Source: JBEKHT01 sp050012135
GTDB taxonomy: Bacteria > Chloroflexota > Anaerolineae > Anaerolineales > RBG-16-64-43
Direction: 5' to 3'
Assembly (NCBI GenBank): GCA_050012135.1
Contig: JBEKHT010000074.1
Span: 1-9,776, forward strand
DNA: 9,776 bases
In this document: positions 1 through 7,087 of the stretch, in pieces
How the letters are laid out: the number at the start of each line of letters is the position of its first letter
How positions within the stretch are numbered: position 1 is the stretch's first letter
Translations under genes and position numbers: made by a program
The notes under the pieces: model-generated
Database searches by the model: none
What the model was told of the DNA's origin: nothing
What the model saw: only the letters and a program-made list of their open reading frames with translations

Positions 1-315
1 GTGACCCTCGCCCTGCTTCTGTTCTATGCGCCTTTGTATGCCTCCACACTGCTTGGCCTGGTCCTGCTCTTCTGGAAGAAACGCTGGCAAGCCTTTGCGG
101 CGGTGGTTCTGCCCTCGGCGATTCTCTCTTACGCTCCGGGATTCTCGGGCAACGGCAGATTTCGGGTCCCTTTTGAGCCCTTTCTTTGCCTCCTGGGGGC
201 GGTGGTGATTCTCGAGGTGATTGAGGCTGTCCGCTCGCGGAAGGGGGGCCGCTCCAGCCGCTCGCAGCAGGTTCGCGCCGCCCGTTCCCCGGGCGAGGGC
301 GGAGAGGCGGCTTGA
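1..315 (+). CDS. C-terminal part of a polytopic membrane protein, probably GT39/ArnT-like glycosyltransferase (5' truncated)
   Basis: The frame is open from the first base to a TGA at 313-315, giving 104 visible residues; the GTG at base 1 is probably an internal codon and the gene likely starts outside the window. Hydrophobic segments at about residues 1-24, 33-46 and 60-76 look like the last transmembrane helices. Between them lies GNGRFRVPFEPFL (about 50-62), which resembles the '(R)YR-P-EPF' signature near the C-terminus of GT39/PMT/ArnT-type glycosyltransferases that take sugars from lipid-phosphate donors. The last 28 residues are Arg/Ser/Gly rich and probably cytoplasmic. The catalytic N-terminal loop is not in the window, so substrate and activity cannot be read. 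Other multi-pass membrane families remain possible. The next gene has its own promoter, so the two need not be co-transcribed. Confidence 0.55.
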   Translation: MTLALLLFYAPLYASTLLGLVLLFWKKRWQAFAAVVLPSAILSYAPGFSGNGRFRVPFEPFLCLLGAVVILEVIEAVRSRKGGRSSRSQQVRAARSPGEGGEAA

Positions 316-365
316 GGCAGGGCGGATCTTCGCCCAAAGATCGGCCGACCCTTCGACGCCGCCCT

Positions 366-394
366 TTGACAACCCTCTCCTCCTCTTTTACAAT
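366..394 (+). promoter_or_regulatory. Near-consensus sigma-70 type promoter for the EF-G-like gene
   Basis: TTGACA (366-371) is a perfect -35 box, followed by a 17-base spacer and TACAAT (389-394), one mismatch from the -10 consensus. Transcription would start near base 401, giving a leader of about 90 nt before the ATG at 491. The leader can form small hairpins: CGTCG/CGACG (413-417 with 423-427) and AGGGC/GCCCT (455-459 with 468-472). The second sits directly before the GGAGG Shine-Dalgarno (473-477). Strong basal expression by the housekeeping sigma factor is inferred. Confidence 0.8.
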
Positions 395-490
395 TCCTGC
401 GCTGGCCCCGCACGTCGTGGATCGACGCAGAACCATTCCACATCCCGGGAACCGAGGGCGCTCTCGAGCCCTGGAGGCATCGGCCATCTC

Positions 491-2566
491 ATGAAAGAAT
501 ATCTCACAGACAGGATCCGCAACGTGGCGCTCGTAGGTCACGGCGGGTCAGGGAAAACCTCGCTTGTGGAGGCCTTCCTCTTTGCAACCGGGACAACGAC
601 ACGAATCGGCAAAGTTGAAGAGGGGAACACGGTGTCTGACTCCGACGAGGAGGAGATTCGCCGGAGGATCTCGCTCTACGCTTCTGTCTTGCCCTTGGAA
701 TTCCATGAAACCAAGATCAACTTTCTGGATACCCCAGGATTCTCCGATTTCATTGGGGAAGTGATCTCGTCCCTGCGGGTCGCCGATGCGGCCCTCGTGT
801 TGGTTGACTCGGTGGCGGGCGTTGAGGTTGGGACCGAGATTGTGTGGCAGCAGATTGAGGAATTCAGGCTCCCCCGATTCGTGGTGATCGCAAAAATGGA
901 TCGGGAGAACGCCAACTTTGAGGCCGCCCTTGCCTCGGCCCAGGCCCTCTCCACCGTGAAGCTGATCCCGGTAGAACTACCCTGGGGCGAAAAGCAGGGG
1001 TTTCGAGGCGTGATCGATCTCCTGGCGATGAAGGCACTCCGAGGGACTGGGGAGCAGGTGGAGGACATTCCCTCCGAGCTCAGGGAGGCCGCCGAGAAGG
1101 CCCGGACCGCATTGGTGGAGGCGGCGGCCGAGGGGGATGATGCCTTGCTGGAGAAATACCTGGCCGGCGAGACACTGAACGCCGAGGAGGTCAAAGGGGG
1201 GTTTCGCAAAGCGGTCCTTTGCCGCCTCTTTATTCCAGTGTTCCTGTGCGCCTCCACGGCCCAGATCGGTCTGGATCCTTTGTTGCGGGGGATTGTGGAC
1301 TACCTTCCGGCGCCTACCGACATGCCCCCCATCCATGGCAAGTCGGGAACAGGCGAAGAGGAATTGCGCGGCTCCGACTCGGGACCCCTGGCCGTCTATG
1401 CATGGAAGACAACCGCAGATCCATTTGTGGGCAGAATGACCTATCTGCGAATCTACTCCGGGTTGCTCGCTTCCGACACCCGGATCTGGAACTCCACCAA
1501 ACAGACCGAGGAACGCGTGGGGACCCTGCAGATCCCGCGGGGAAAGGAGCAAGTCCCGATACCCCATCTGCACGCCGGGGATATCGGCAGCGTGGCGAAG
1601 CTCTCGGCAACCTCGACCGGAGACACGCTGTGCGAGCGCTCCCATGCCGTCAGGCTACCCGAACCCAAATACCCGGACGCTCTGTATTCCGTGGCCGTCA
1701 CCCCCAAGACGCAGGCCGATGCCGCAAAAACCTCCTCCACGCTGACACGCTTGTGCGAGGAGGATATGACCCTCTCCTGGCACAACGAGCCGAGCACCCA
1801 ACAAACCATCCTCACCGGCATGGGGGATCAGCACATCGACGTGGCCATCCGGCGAGCGGACTCACGATTCCAAGTTGGGCTCAAGGTGGAAGCACCGCGC
1901 GTGCCCTATCGTGAAACGATCACCAAGGCCAGCGCCTCGCAGTATCGTCACAAGAAACAAACGGGGGGGGCCGGACAATTTGGCGAAGTGCACATGCGGG
2001 TAGAACCGTTGGCAGAGTCGGATTTTGAGTTTGTCAATGAGGTCTTTGGGGGCGCCATTTCCACCTCTTACATGCCGGCCATCGAGAAGGGGGTTCGCGG
2101 GGTGATGGGCCGGGGCGTGATCGCCGGTTATCCAGTCGTCAATGTGAAAGTGGCGGTCACCGACGGAAAGGAGCACCCGGTGGACTCCAAACCCATAGCG
2201 TTCGAGGTCGCCGGGCGGGAGGCCTTTAAGTTGGCTGTCCAAGGAGCCGCGCCCGTGCTCCTTGAACCCATCATGGAGGTCAAGGTCACGGTCCCCGAGG
2301 CGAACATGGGCGACGTGATGGGTGACCTCAACACACGAAGGGCGCGGGTCCAGGGCATGGATAATGACCGTGGCAAGAGTATCATCACGGTGCTTGTCCC
2401 TCAATCGGAAATGCTGCGATATACGACCGACCTCCGGTCCATTACGGGAGGACGCGGGCTCTTCATCATGAAGTTCTCTCATTACGAGCAAGTCCCATCC
2501 CACGTGGCTCAACCGATCATCGCCGCAAAGCAAAAGGAAACTGCGGGAGAAAAAGAGGAGGAATAG
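491..2566 (+). CDS. fusA2: EF-G-like translational GTPase (EF-G-2 / FusA2-type paralogue)
   Basis: A 691-residue protein of normal EF-G length with all five domains. Domain G starts at once: P-loop GHGGSGKT (16-23), a switch I region without the classical RGIT motif (DSDEEEIRRRIS, 50-61), G3 DTPGFSDF (80-87), G4 AKMD (134-137) and a G5-like CAST (253-256). Domain II covers roughly 285-370. Domain IV carries GGAGQFGEV (about 489-497), and its tip keeps His562 in an HPVDS context. Domain V has LLEPIMEVKV. Classical EF-G has AHIDAGKT, DTPGH and NKMD, so this belongs to the EF-G-like subfamily typified by Thermus EF-G-2 and mycobacterial FusA2. Their exact roles are less settled than that of canonical translocase EF-G; cytosolic, ribosome-associated action is expected. 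The ATG at 491 is chosen because homology begins there and a GGAGG lies at 473-477 (13-base spacing). The open frame runs back to 221, but that stretch overlaps the previous gene and the promoter. Classification is firm; the cellular role is not. Confidence 0.92.
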   Translation: MKEYLTDRIRNVALVGHGGSGKTSLVEAFLFATGTTTRIGKVEEGNTVSDSDEEEIRRRISLYASVLPLEFHETKINFLDTPGFSDFIGEVISSLRVADAALVLVDSVAGVEVGTEIVWQQIEEFRLPRFVVIAKMDRENANFEAALASAQALSTVKLIPVELPWGEKQGFRGVIDLLAMKALRGTGEQVEDIPSELREAAEKARTALVEAAAEGDDALLEKYLAGETLNAEEVKGGFRKAVLCRLFIPVFLCASTAQIGLDPLLRGIVDYLPAPTDMPPIHGKSGTGEEELRGSDSGPLAVYAWKTTADPFVGRMTYLRIYSGLLASDTRIWNSTKQTEERVGTLQIPRGKEQVPIPHLHAGDIGSVAKLSATSTGDTLCERSHAVRLPEPKYPDALYSVAVTPKTQADAAKTSSTLTRLCEEDMTLSWHNEPSTQQTILTGMGDQHIDVAIRRADSRFQVGLKVEAPRVPYRETITKASASQYRHKKQTGGAGQFGEVHMRVEPLAESDFEFVNEVFGGAISTSYMPAIEKGVRGVMGRGVIAGYPVVNVKVAVTDGKEHPVDSKPIAFEVAGREAFKLAVQGAAPVLLEPIMEVKVTVPEANMGDVMGDLNTRRARVQGMDNDRGKSIITVLVPQSEMLRYTTDLRSITGGRGLFIMKFSHYEQVPSHVAQPIIAAKQKETAGEKEEE

Positions 2567-2568
2567 CC

Positions 2569-2586
2569 CGGCCCGCGGTGGGGCCG
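2569..2586 (+). terminator. Hairpin just after the EF-G-like stop codon
   Basis: CGGCCC (2569-2574) and GGGCCG (2581-2586) form a perfect 6-bp GC stem with loop GCGGTG, starting two bases after the TAG. No T-tract follows, so it is either a weak or U-less terminator or an mRNA 3'-end stabiliser. Confidence 0.35.
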
Positions 2587-2595
2587 ACAGGCTCT

Positions 2596-2616
2596 GGGCA
2601 GGGACCGGGAGGGGGG
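2596..2616 (+). other. Potential G-quadruplex motif
   Basis: Four G-tracts of at least three Gs lie at 2596-2598, 2601-2603, 2607-2609 and 2611-2616, with loops CA, ACC and A. This satisfies the usual G3N1-7 quadruplex pattern on the + strand, so it would also be present in a transcript. It lies in the 235-base gap between the EF-G-like gene and the deacetylase, just after the hairpin at 2569-2586. The rest of that gap shows no recognisable promoter or RNA gene. The folding propensity follows from the pattern; any function is speculative. Confidence 0.4.
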
Positions 2617-2801
2617 CGATCTCGGGCCTTGGCCGCCTGAGACCGGACGTCCCCAGCGGCGCCGGGTGACCCAAGCCCCTCAACCCGGACCCCGACAGCA
2701 GACTACCTCGTGCGACCTGGCCCTGGCAGGATGCGGAGGGGCTTGCCGAATCCGTGGCGAACTGGACCCTGCGCCGCGGGAATCTCCCCTCAGAGGATCG
2801 A

Positions 2802-3608
2802 ATGCCCGATTATCAGCCCAGCCTGACAGATGCTTCCATACCTGAAATGCCCAAGCGCAAGCCGCAGGCGGCCCTGGAGCCGCGAGCACCCAGGAGAGCC
2901 ATTTCCATTCAGGCCCACCCCGATGACCAGGAGTTCACGGTGGCTGGGACGCTGGCCAAGTGGTCCCGGGCAGGCTGCGAAATCCTGTCCGTCATTATCA
3001 CGGACGGGGAAGCGGGCAGCAACGACCCGTCCAAGGATGGGTCCTTCAGGCCGGAACTAGCACGAATTCGGCGGGAAGAACAACTGCGCGCCGCCGACCT
3101 CCTGGGCATCCAGGAGACGGTCTTTCTACATTATCCGGACGGGGAACTGGAGGCTTCGCTCCGCCTGCGCAAAGATCTTACCCGACTGATCCGGAAGTTC
3201 CAACCCCAGGTCGTCGTTTGTGGTGATCCCACAGTGCGCTTTTACGGCAACAGTTATATGAACCACCCAGATCATCGCGCGGCCGCCGAGGTCGCTTGTG
3301 ATGCCGCTTTCCCTTCGGCTGGCTCCCGCCTCGTTTTTCCCGATCTGCTCGGGGAAGGCCTCCAGCCGCATAACCCGAATCGGGTGTTCCTGCACGGATC
3401 GGACCGGCCGGACGTGTGGGTCGATATCAGCGAGACCCTGTCTTTGAAGGTCGAGGCCTTGCGGCAGCACCGCAGCCAGATCGGGAACGAGGATGTCGAA
3501 AAGCAAATCCGCGCGTGGGCGGCCGAAGACGGGAAAGAACAAGGCCTGGCCTATGCCGAGGCATTCCGGGTGATGATCCTGGTGGATGACCCCTCCGACG
3601 GGGCCTGA
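2802..3608 (+). CDS. LmbE/PIG-L family zinc-dependent N-deacetylase
   Basis: A 268-residue protein with the PIG-L/LmbE fold. The zinc and catalytic motif AHPDDQE is at residues 38-44 (His39, Asp41 and Asp42 are the expected metal and base residues), and the later metal histidine lies in NHPDH (about 154-158). TDGEAGS (67-73) is also typical. Family members remove acetyl groups from N-acetylglucosamine-type sugars, as in mycothiol, bacillithiol or GPI precursor synthesis and antibiotic maturation. The substrate cannot be told here: no partner thiol-biosynthesis gene is nearby. No signal peptide is visible, so it is cytosolic. The ATG at 2802 has AGAGG five bases upstream. An in-frame GTG at 2754, with GGAGGGG twelve bases upstream, would add 16 residues (284 total). 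Either start leaves a Pro-rich 30-45 residue extension before the domain. The family is certain; the start is not. Confidence 0.9.
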   Translation: MPDYQPSLTDASIPEMPKRKPQAALEPRAPRRAISIQAHPDDQEFTVAGTLAKWSRAGCEILSVIITDGEAGSNDPSKDGSFRPELARIRREEQLRAADLLGIQETVFLHYPDGELEASLRLRKDLTRLIRKFQPQVVVCGDPTVRFYGNSYMNHPDHRAAAEVACDAAFPSAGSRLVFPDLLGEGLQPHNPNRVFLHGSDRPDVWVDISETLSLKVEALRQHRSQIGNEDVEKQIRAWAAEDGKEQGLAYAEAFRVMILVDDPSDGA

Positions 3609-3676
3609 GCTCGGCAACCCGCCTCCTTCATTTGATACCACTCAATGCCTGCGCTGACGCAATTCTTACAAGCTAC

Positions 3677-3703
3677 TCCTATTATTCCTATTGATCCCAT
3701 TGA
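3677..3703 (+). repeat. Three tandem imperfect 9-bp repeats upstream of clpB
   Basis: TCCTATTAT (3677-3685), TCCTATTGA (3686-3694) and TCCCATTGA (3695-3703) follow without gaps inside an AT-rich island (about 3625-3705) in otherwise GC-rich DNA. The island contains TATTAT (3680-3685), which resembles a -10 box, but no good -35 box lies 16-18 bases upstream. Its place 73-99 bases before the clpB ATG suggests a regulatory leader or repressor site. No CIRCE or HAIR operator is visible. Confidence 0.45.
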
Positions 3704-3775
3704 ACCCGCAGGCCCGCGGCGGGCGGAGATTGCCTGTTGGCGCGTCCTGCGGATCAGGCCGATAAGGAAGATGAA

Positions 3776-6358
3776 ATGAATCTCGATCGGTTCACCCAAC
3801 GCACCCAAGAGGCGCTGCTGCGGGCCCAAAGTATGGCAGGGGAAAGACATCACGCCTACATTGAGCCGGAGCACATCCTGCTGGCTCTCCTGGAGCCGTC
3901 CGATGGGGTTGCCCCGCAGCTGGTCTCTGCCGTGGGCGTCCCGCTTCCCGCCCTGCAGGCAGAAGCCGAACGCGAGCTTTCCAGCCGACCACGGCTGGGA
4001 GGGGATTCGTCCCAGCTCGGCCTTTCCCGGTCCGCCAGCGAAGTGCTTGGCGCGGCCGAGGCCGAGGCTGCCCAAATGAAGGATGAGTATGTATCCACCG
4101 AGCACGTGCTGCTGGCGTTGGTTGACCGTCTGCCTTTTGTGCGCAAGCAGGGGCTCACGCGGGAGAACCTGCTACGGGCATTGGCCTCCATTCGTGGAAG
4201 CCAACGTGTGTCTTCTCCCAACCCAGAGACCACCTACAACGCTCTGGAGAAGTACGGGCGTGACCTGACGGCTCTGGCCCGCCAAGGCAAGCTGGATCCC
4301 GTGATTGGCCGGGAGGAAGAGATCCGCCGGGTGATCCAGATTCTCTCCCGGCGAACGAAGAACAATCCCGCTCTGGTGGGGGATCCGGGCGTAGGCAAGA
4401 CGGCGATTGCCGAGGGACTGGCTCAGCGAATGATCCGCGGAGACGTGCCCGAAGGGCTGAAGAACAAGCGCCTGATCCAGCTCGACATGGGGGCACTCGT
4501 GGCCGGGGCCAAGTACCGGGGCGAGTTCGAGGAGCGCCTGAAAGCCGTCCTCAAAGAAGTCACGGAATCCAATGGTCGCGTCATCTTGTTTGTCGATGAG
4601 CTCCACACCGTGGTGGGTGCCGGCGCCGCAGAAGGGGCCATGGACGCGGGCAACATGCTCAAGCCGATGCTGGCTCGGGGCGAATTGCACCTCATTGGAG
4701 CCACGACCCTCGACGAGTACCGCAAACAGATCGAGAAAGATGCCGCATTGGAGCGCAGATTCCAACCGGTCCTGGTCGAGGAGCCCAGTGTGGAGCAAAC
4801 CATCTCCATTCTGCGCGGCCTTAAAGGCCGGTATGAAGTCCACCACGGCGTGAGAATCACGGACGCCGCAGTCATCTCCGCGGCAACCCTATCCCACCGA
4901 TATCTCCCCGACCGGCGACTCCCGGACAAGGCCATCGATCTCATTGATGAGGCGGCGGCTCGGCTGCGCACGGAGATTGACTCCAAGCCTCTACCCCTGG
5001 ATGAGGTCGACCGCGCGATCATGCAGCTGGAGATCGAGCGCGAGGCTCTCAAGAAGGAAACCGACGAGGCGAGCCGTGAGCGGCTGGCCAAGATCGAACA
5101 TGAACTCGCCGATCTTCGCGAGCGCTCCCTCACGCTTCAGGCGCGTTGGCAGGCCGAGAAGCAGCTGATCCTCGATCTGCGCTCGCTAAAGGAGCGGGTT
5201 GAACAGACCCACCTGGAAATGGAGCAGGCAGAGCTCCAATCCGACCTGGAGGCGGCTGCTCGACTGCGCTATGGGACTCTCCCGCAACTGGAGGCCCAGC
5301 GGGCCGGGGTCGAGAAAAGGCTGCAGCAACTTTCGAAGGGGGAGCGTCTGCTCAAGGAGGAAGTCGAGCCCGAAGACATCGCTGCCATCGTGGCCCGCTG
5401 GACCGGCATTCCGGTCACCCGGCTTCTGGAGGGGGAGGTGGACAAGCTCCTTCACATGGAGGAGCGATTGCATCTTCGCGTCGTCGGTCAGGACGAAGCC
5501 GTGCGCACCGTTGCCAACGCCGTTCGGCGGGCGCGCTCAGGGCTGCAGGACCCCAACCGGCCTCTGGGCTCCTTCCTCTTCCTGGGCCCCACCGGAGTAG
5601 GCAAAACCGAATTGGCACGCGCTCTGGCCGAGTTCTTGTTCGACGATGAGCAAGCCATGGTCCGCATCGACATGGGCGAGTACCAAGAAAAACACACCGT
5701 CAGCCGGCTCATTGGCGCTCCCCCAGGCTATGTGGGCTACGAAGAGGGAGGCCAGCTGACCGAGGCCGTGCGCCGGAGGCCCTACTCGGTTGTGCTCCTG
5801 GACGAGATAGAAAAAGGCCATGCCGATGTGTTCAACGTCCTGCTGCAGCTCCTCGACGACGGGCGGCTGACCGACGGTCAGGGTCGAACGGTCTCCTTCA
5901 AGAACACCGTGGTGATCATGACGAGCAACCTGGGCAACGACCTGTGGGGCCGGGAGGAAAAGGTCCCTCAGGAGGCCGTGATGCTTGCCCTTCGTTCCCA
6001 TTTCCGACCGGAGTTCCTCAACCGGATCGATGAGATCGTGGTCTTTCATGCGCTCAGCCAGGCGGACCTGAAGCAGGTCGTGGACATTCAGCTCGGTCGA
6101 GTGAGGGAACTGCTGCAAGAACGCGGGCTGGGCCTGTATCTCACCGAGGCGGCCAAAGAGCACCTAGCGCAGGCCGGCTGGGATCCCGCCTTTGGGGCTC
6201 GTCCCCTCAAACGCGCGATCCAGCGAGAGCTTCAGGATCCATTGGCTCTCGGAATCCTCAATGGGAGCTTCCGCTCAGGACAGACGATCCGGGTGGATGG
6301 CACCCGCGACGGCCTGCAATTCTCCGCCCTGGGTCCGGCCGAGGCCGCCAAGACTTAG
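3776..6358 (+). CDS. clpB: ClpB, ATP-dependent protein disaggregase (Hsp100)
   Basis: An 860-residue, full-length Hsp100 chaperone that threads aggregated proteins through a hexameric ring together with DnaK/DnaJ/GrpE. The N-domain spans about 1-145. NBD1 has Walker A GDPGVGKT (202-209), pore-loop Tyr247 in KYRGEFEER, Walker B ILFVDE (270-275) and arginine fingers Arg327/Arg328. The coiled-coil middle domain (about 400-525), which binds DnaK and separates ClpB from ClpA/ClpC, is complete. NBD2 has Walker A GPTGVGKT (604-611), pore-loop GYVGY (651-655), Walker B VVLLDE (672-677), arginine finger Arg750 and sensor-2 GARPLKR (807-813). No ClpP-docking IGF loop was noticed. The ATG at 3776 has AAGGAAG (3764-3770) five bases upstream; a TTG at 3737 would add 13 residues without homology. 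It stands alone between a deacetylase and an ECF sigma gene, with no dnaK or grpE beside it. All catalytic residues are intact. Confidence 0.97.
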   Translation: MNLDRFTQRTQEALLRAQSMAGERHHAYIEPEHILLALLEPSDGVAPQLVSAVGVPLPALQAEAERELSSRPRLGGDSSQLGLSRSASEVLGAAEAEAAQMKDEYVSTEHVLLALVDRLPFVRKQGLTRENLLRALASIRGSQRVSSPNPETTYNALEKYGRDLTALARQGKLDPVIGREEEIRRVIQILSRRTKNNPALVGDPGVGKTAIAEGLAQRMIRGDVPEGLKNKRLIQLDMGALVAGAKYRGEFEERLKAVLKEVTESNGRVILFVDELHTVVGAGAAEGAMDAGNMLKPMLARGELHLIGATTLDEYRKQIEKDAALERRFQPVLVEEPSVEQTISILRGLKGRYEVHHGVRITDAAVISAATLSHRYLPDRRLPDKAIDLIDEAAARLRTEIDSKPLPLDEVDRAIMQLEIEREALKKETDEASRERLAKIEHELADLRERSLTLQARWQAEKQLILDLRSLKERVEQTHLEMEQAELQSDLEAAARLRYGTLPQLEAQRAGVEKRLQQLSKGERLLKEEVEPEDIAAIVARWTGIPVTRLLEGEVDKLLHMEERLHLRVVGQDEAVRTVANAVRRARSGLQDPNRPLGSFLFLGPTGVGKTELARALAEFLFDDEQAMVRIDMGEYQEKHTVSRLIGAPPGYVGYEEGGQLTEAVRRRPYSVVLLDEIEKGHADVFNVLLQLLDDGRLTDGQGRTVSFKNTVVIMTSNLGNDLWGREEKVPQEAVMLALRSHFRPEFLNRIDEIVVFHALSQADLKQVVDIQLGRVRELLQERGLGLYLTEAAKEHLAQAGWDPAFGARPLKRAIQRELQDPLALGILNGSFRSGQTIRVDGTRDGLQFSALGPAEAAKT

Positions 6359-6391
6359 GTCTCTCGCTCCACCGCAAAGGGTCCTCCCCCA

Positions 6392-6405
6392 GGCGCAGAG
6401 GCGCC
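6392..6405 (+). terminator. Short GC hairpin downstream of clpB
   Basis: GGCGC (6392-6396) pairs with GCGCC (6401-6405) across an AGAG loop, 34 bases after the clpB stop. The stem is only 5 bp and is followed by C-rich DNA rather than a T-tract, so it is at best a weak terminator separating clpB from the sigma-factor gene. Confidence 0.2.
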
Positions 6406-6427
6406 CCCCTCGGCCGACCTTCCTGGC

Positions 6428-6435
6428 CGTATAAT
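6428..6435 (+). promoter_or_regulatory. Possible promoter -10 region before the ECF sigma gene
   Basis: CGTATAAT (6428-6435) contains a perfect TATAAT. It also contains CGTAT, a sequence of the kind used at the -10 position by many ECF promoters. It lies 26 bases before the GTG at 6462, leaving room for a short leader with GGGGAGG (6451-6457). No recognisable -35 element (TTGACA-like or AAC-type) lies 16-18 bases upstream, where the DNA is a C-run. It could be a weak housekeeping promoter or an autoregulated ECF promoter; the sequence does not decide. Confidence 0.35.
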
Positions 6436-6461
6436 GCGTTCAGTCTGCCAGGGGAGGGCGA

Positions 6462-7043
6462 GTGCCGGAATCCCAAGAGGGTGAACTCGTCGGGCTAGTT
6501 GCGAAAGGGGACCAACAAGCCCTGCTTGAGCTGTATGACCGCTACGCGAGCCGCGTCTATGCGCTTACGCTGCGGGTTCTGCGCGACTCCATGGCCGCCG
6601 AAGAGGTCACCCAGGACGTGTTCCTGCGCCTGTGGAGCCGAGCCAGGCTCTACGTGCCCTCGCGCGGAACGGTCTCCACTTGGCTGCTCACCATCGCAAG
6701 GAATGCCTCCCTGGATCGCCTGCGCCTGGAGCGGCGGAGGCTCCCCGCCTCCAACGAAATGGACCCGGACAGCCTGCTCGAATCGATTCCCGAAGGAACC
6801 GCAAGCCCCGAAGAACTCCGCTGGCGCGGGCTGTCCTTGGCTCTTCAGGAATTGCCCGCCGAGCAACGCAGGCCCATTGAGCTAGCCTACTATCAGGGCC
6901 TGAGCCACAGCCAAATCGCCGAGGAACTGGGGTGGCCCATCGGGACCGTGAAGACCCGATTGCGGCTGGGGATGGAGGAGTTGCGCCGCAGCTGGCTTGG
7001 TCAGGACGCGAGGGGGAAGCGGATCCAAGAGCCTCCGGCTTGA
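6462..7043 (+). CDS. ECF-type RNA polymerase sigma factor (SigK-like)
   Basis: A 193-residue group-4 sigma factor that directs RNA polymerase to a small regulon when freed from its anti-sigma partner. Region 2 spans about 18-92, with the core-binding and -10 recognition helix around EEVTQDVFLRLW (47-58) and TWLLTIARNASLDRLR (73-88). Region 4 spans about 122-176, with a helix-turn-helix at SHSQIAEELGWPIGTVKTRL, which reads the -35 element. The short two-domain layout without regions 1 and 3 defines the ECF class. Region 2 resembles SigK/ECF19 proteins, and the RskA-type partner downstream supports that. The GTG at 6462 is preceded by GGGGAGG four bases upstream. The stop lies 44 bases before the anti-sigma ATG, so the two are probably one transcript. 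The C-terminal tail (about 178-193) is basic and not conserved. The class is certain; the exact ECF subgroup is inferred. Confidence 0.94.
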   Translation: MPESQEGELVGLVAKGDQQALLELYDRYASRVYALTLRVLRDSMAAEEVTQDVFLRLWSRARLYVPSRGTVSTWLLTIARNASLDRLRLERRRLPASNEMDPDSLLESIPEGTASPEELRWRGLSLALQELPAEQRRPIELAYYQGLSHSQIAEELGWPIGTVKTRLRLGMEELRRSWLGQDARGKRIQEPPA

Positions 7044-7087
7044 CGTAATGTAGATTGGGGAGATTGGTTGGAGAGACGGCGGATCGA

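Noticed and set aside
221..490. In-frame extension of the EF-G-like gene upstream of the ATG at 491
   Set aside because: It overlaps the previous gene, runs through a consensus promoter, is rich in Arg/Ala/Pro with no EF-G homology, and the family N-terminus starts at 491.
1963..1970. Run of eight Gs in domain IV of the EF-G-like gene as a frameshift site
   Set aside because: The frame continues correctly on both sides through the conserved GGAGQFGEV motif, so there is no sign of a frameshift or programmed slippage.
1862..2683. Long minus-strand open frame (273 codons) antisense to the EF-G-like gene
   Set aside because: It is a typical shadow frame in GC-rich coding DNA, with no recognisable domain, opposite an intact conserved gene.
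3609..3775. CIRCE or HAIR heat-shock operator upstream of clpB
   Set aside because: I looked for TTAGCACTC/GAGTGCTAA and CTTGAGT/ACTCAAG pairs; only a lone ACTCAA is present.
4172..5133. Two minus-strand open frames of over 220 codons antisense to clpB
   Set aside because: They are low-complexity Arg/Ser-rich or patternless translations opposite NBD1 of an intact ClpB.
5537..6163. Minus-strand open frame of 208 codons antisense to clpB NBD2
   Set aside because: It is a shadow of the conserved AAA+ module, with no domain signature of its own.
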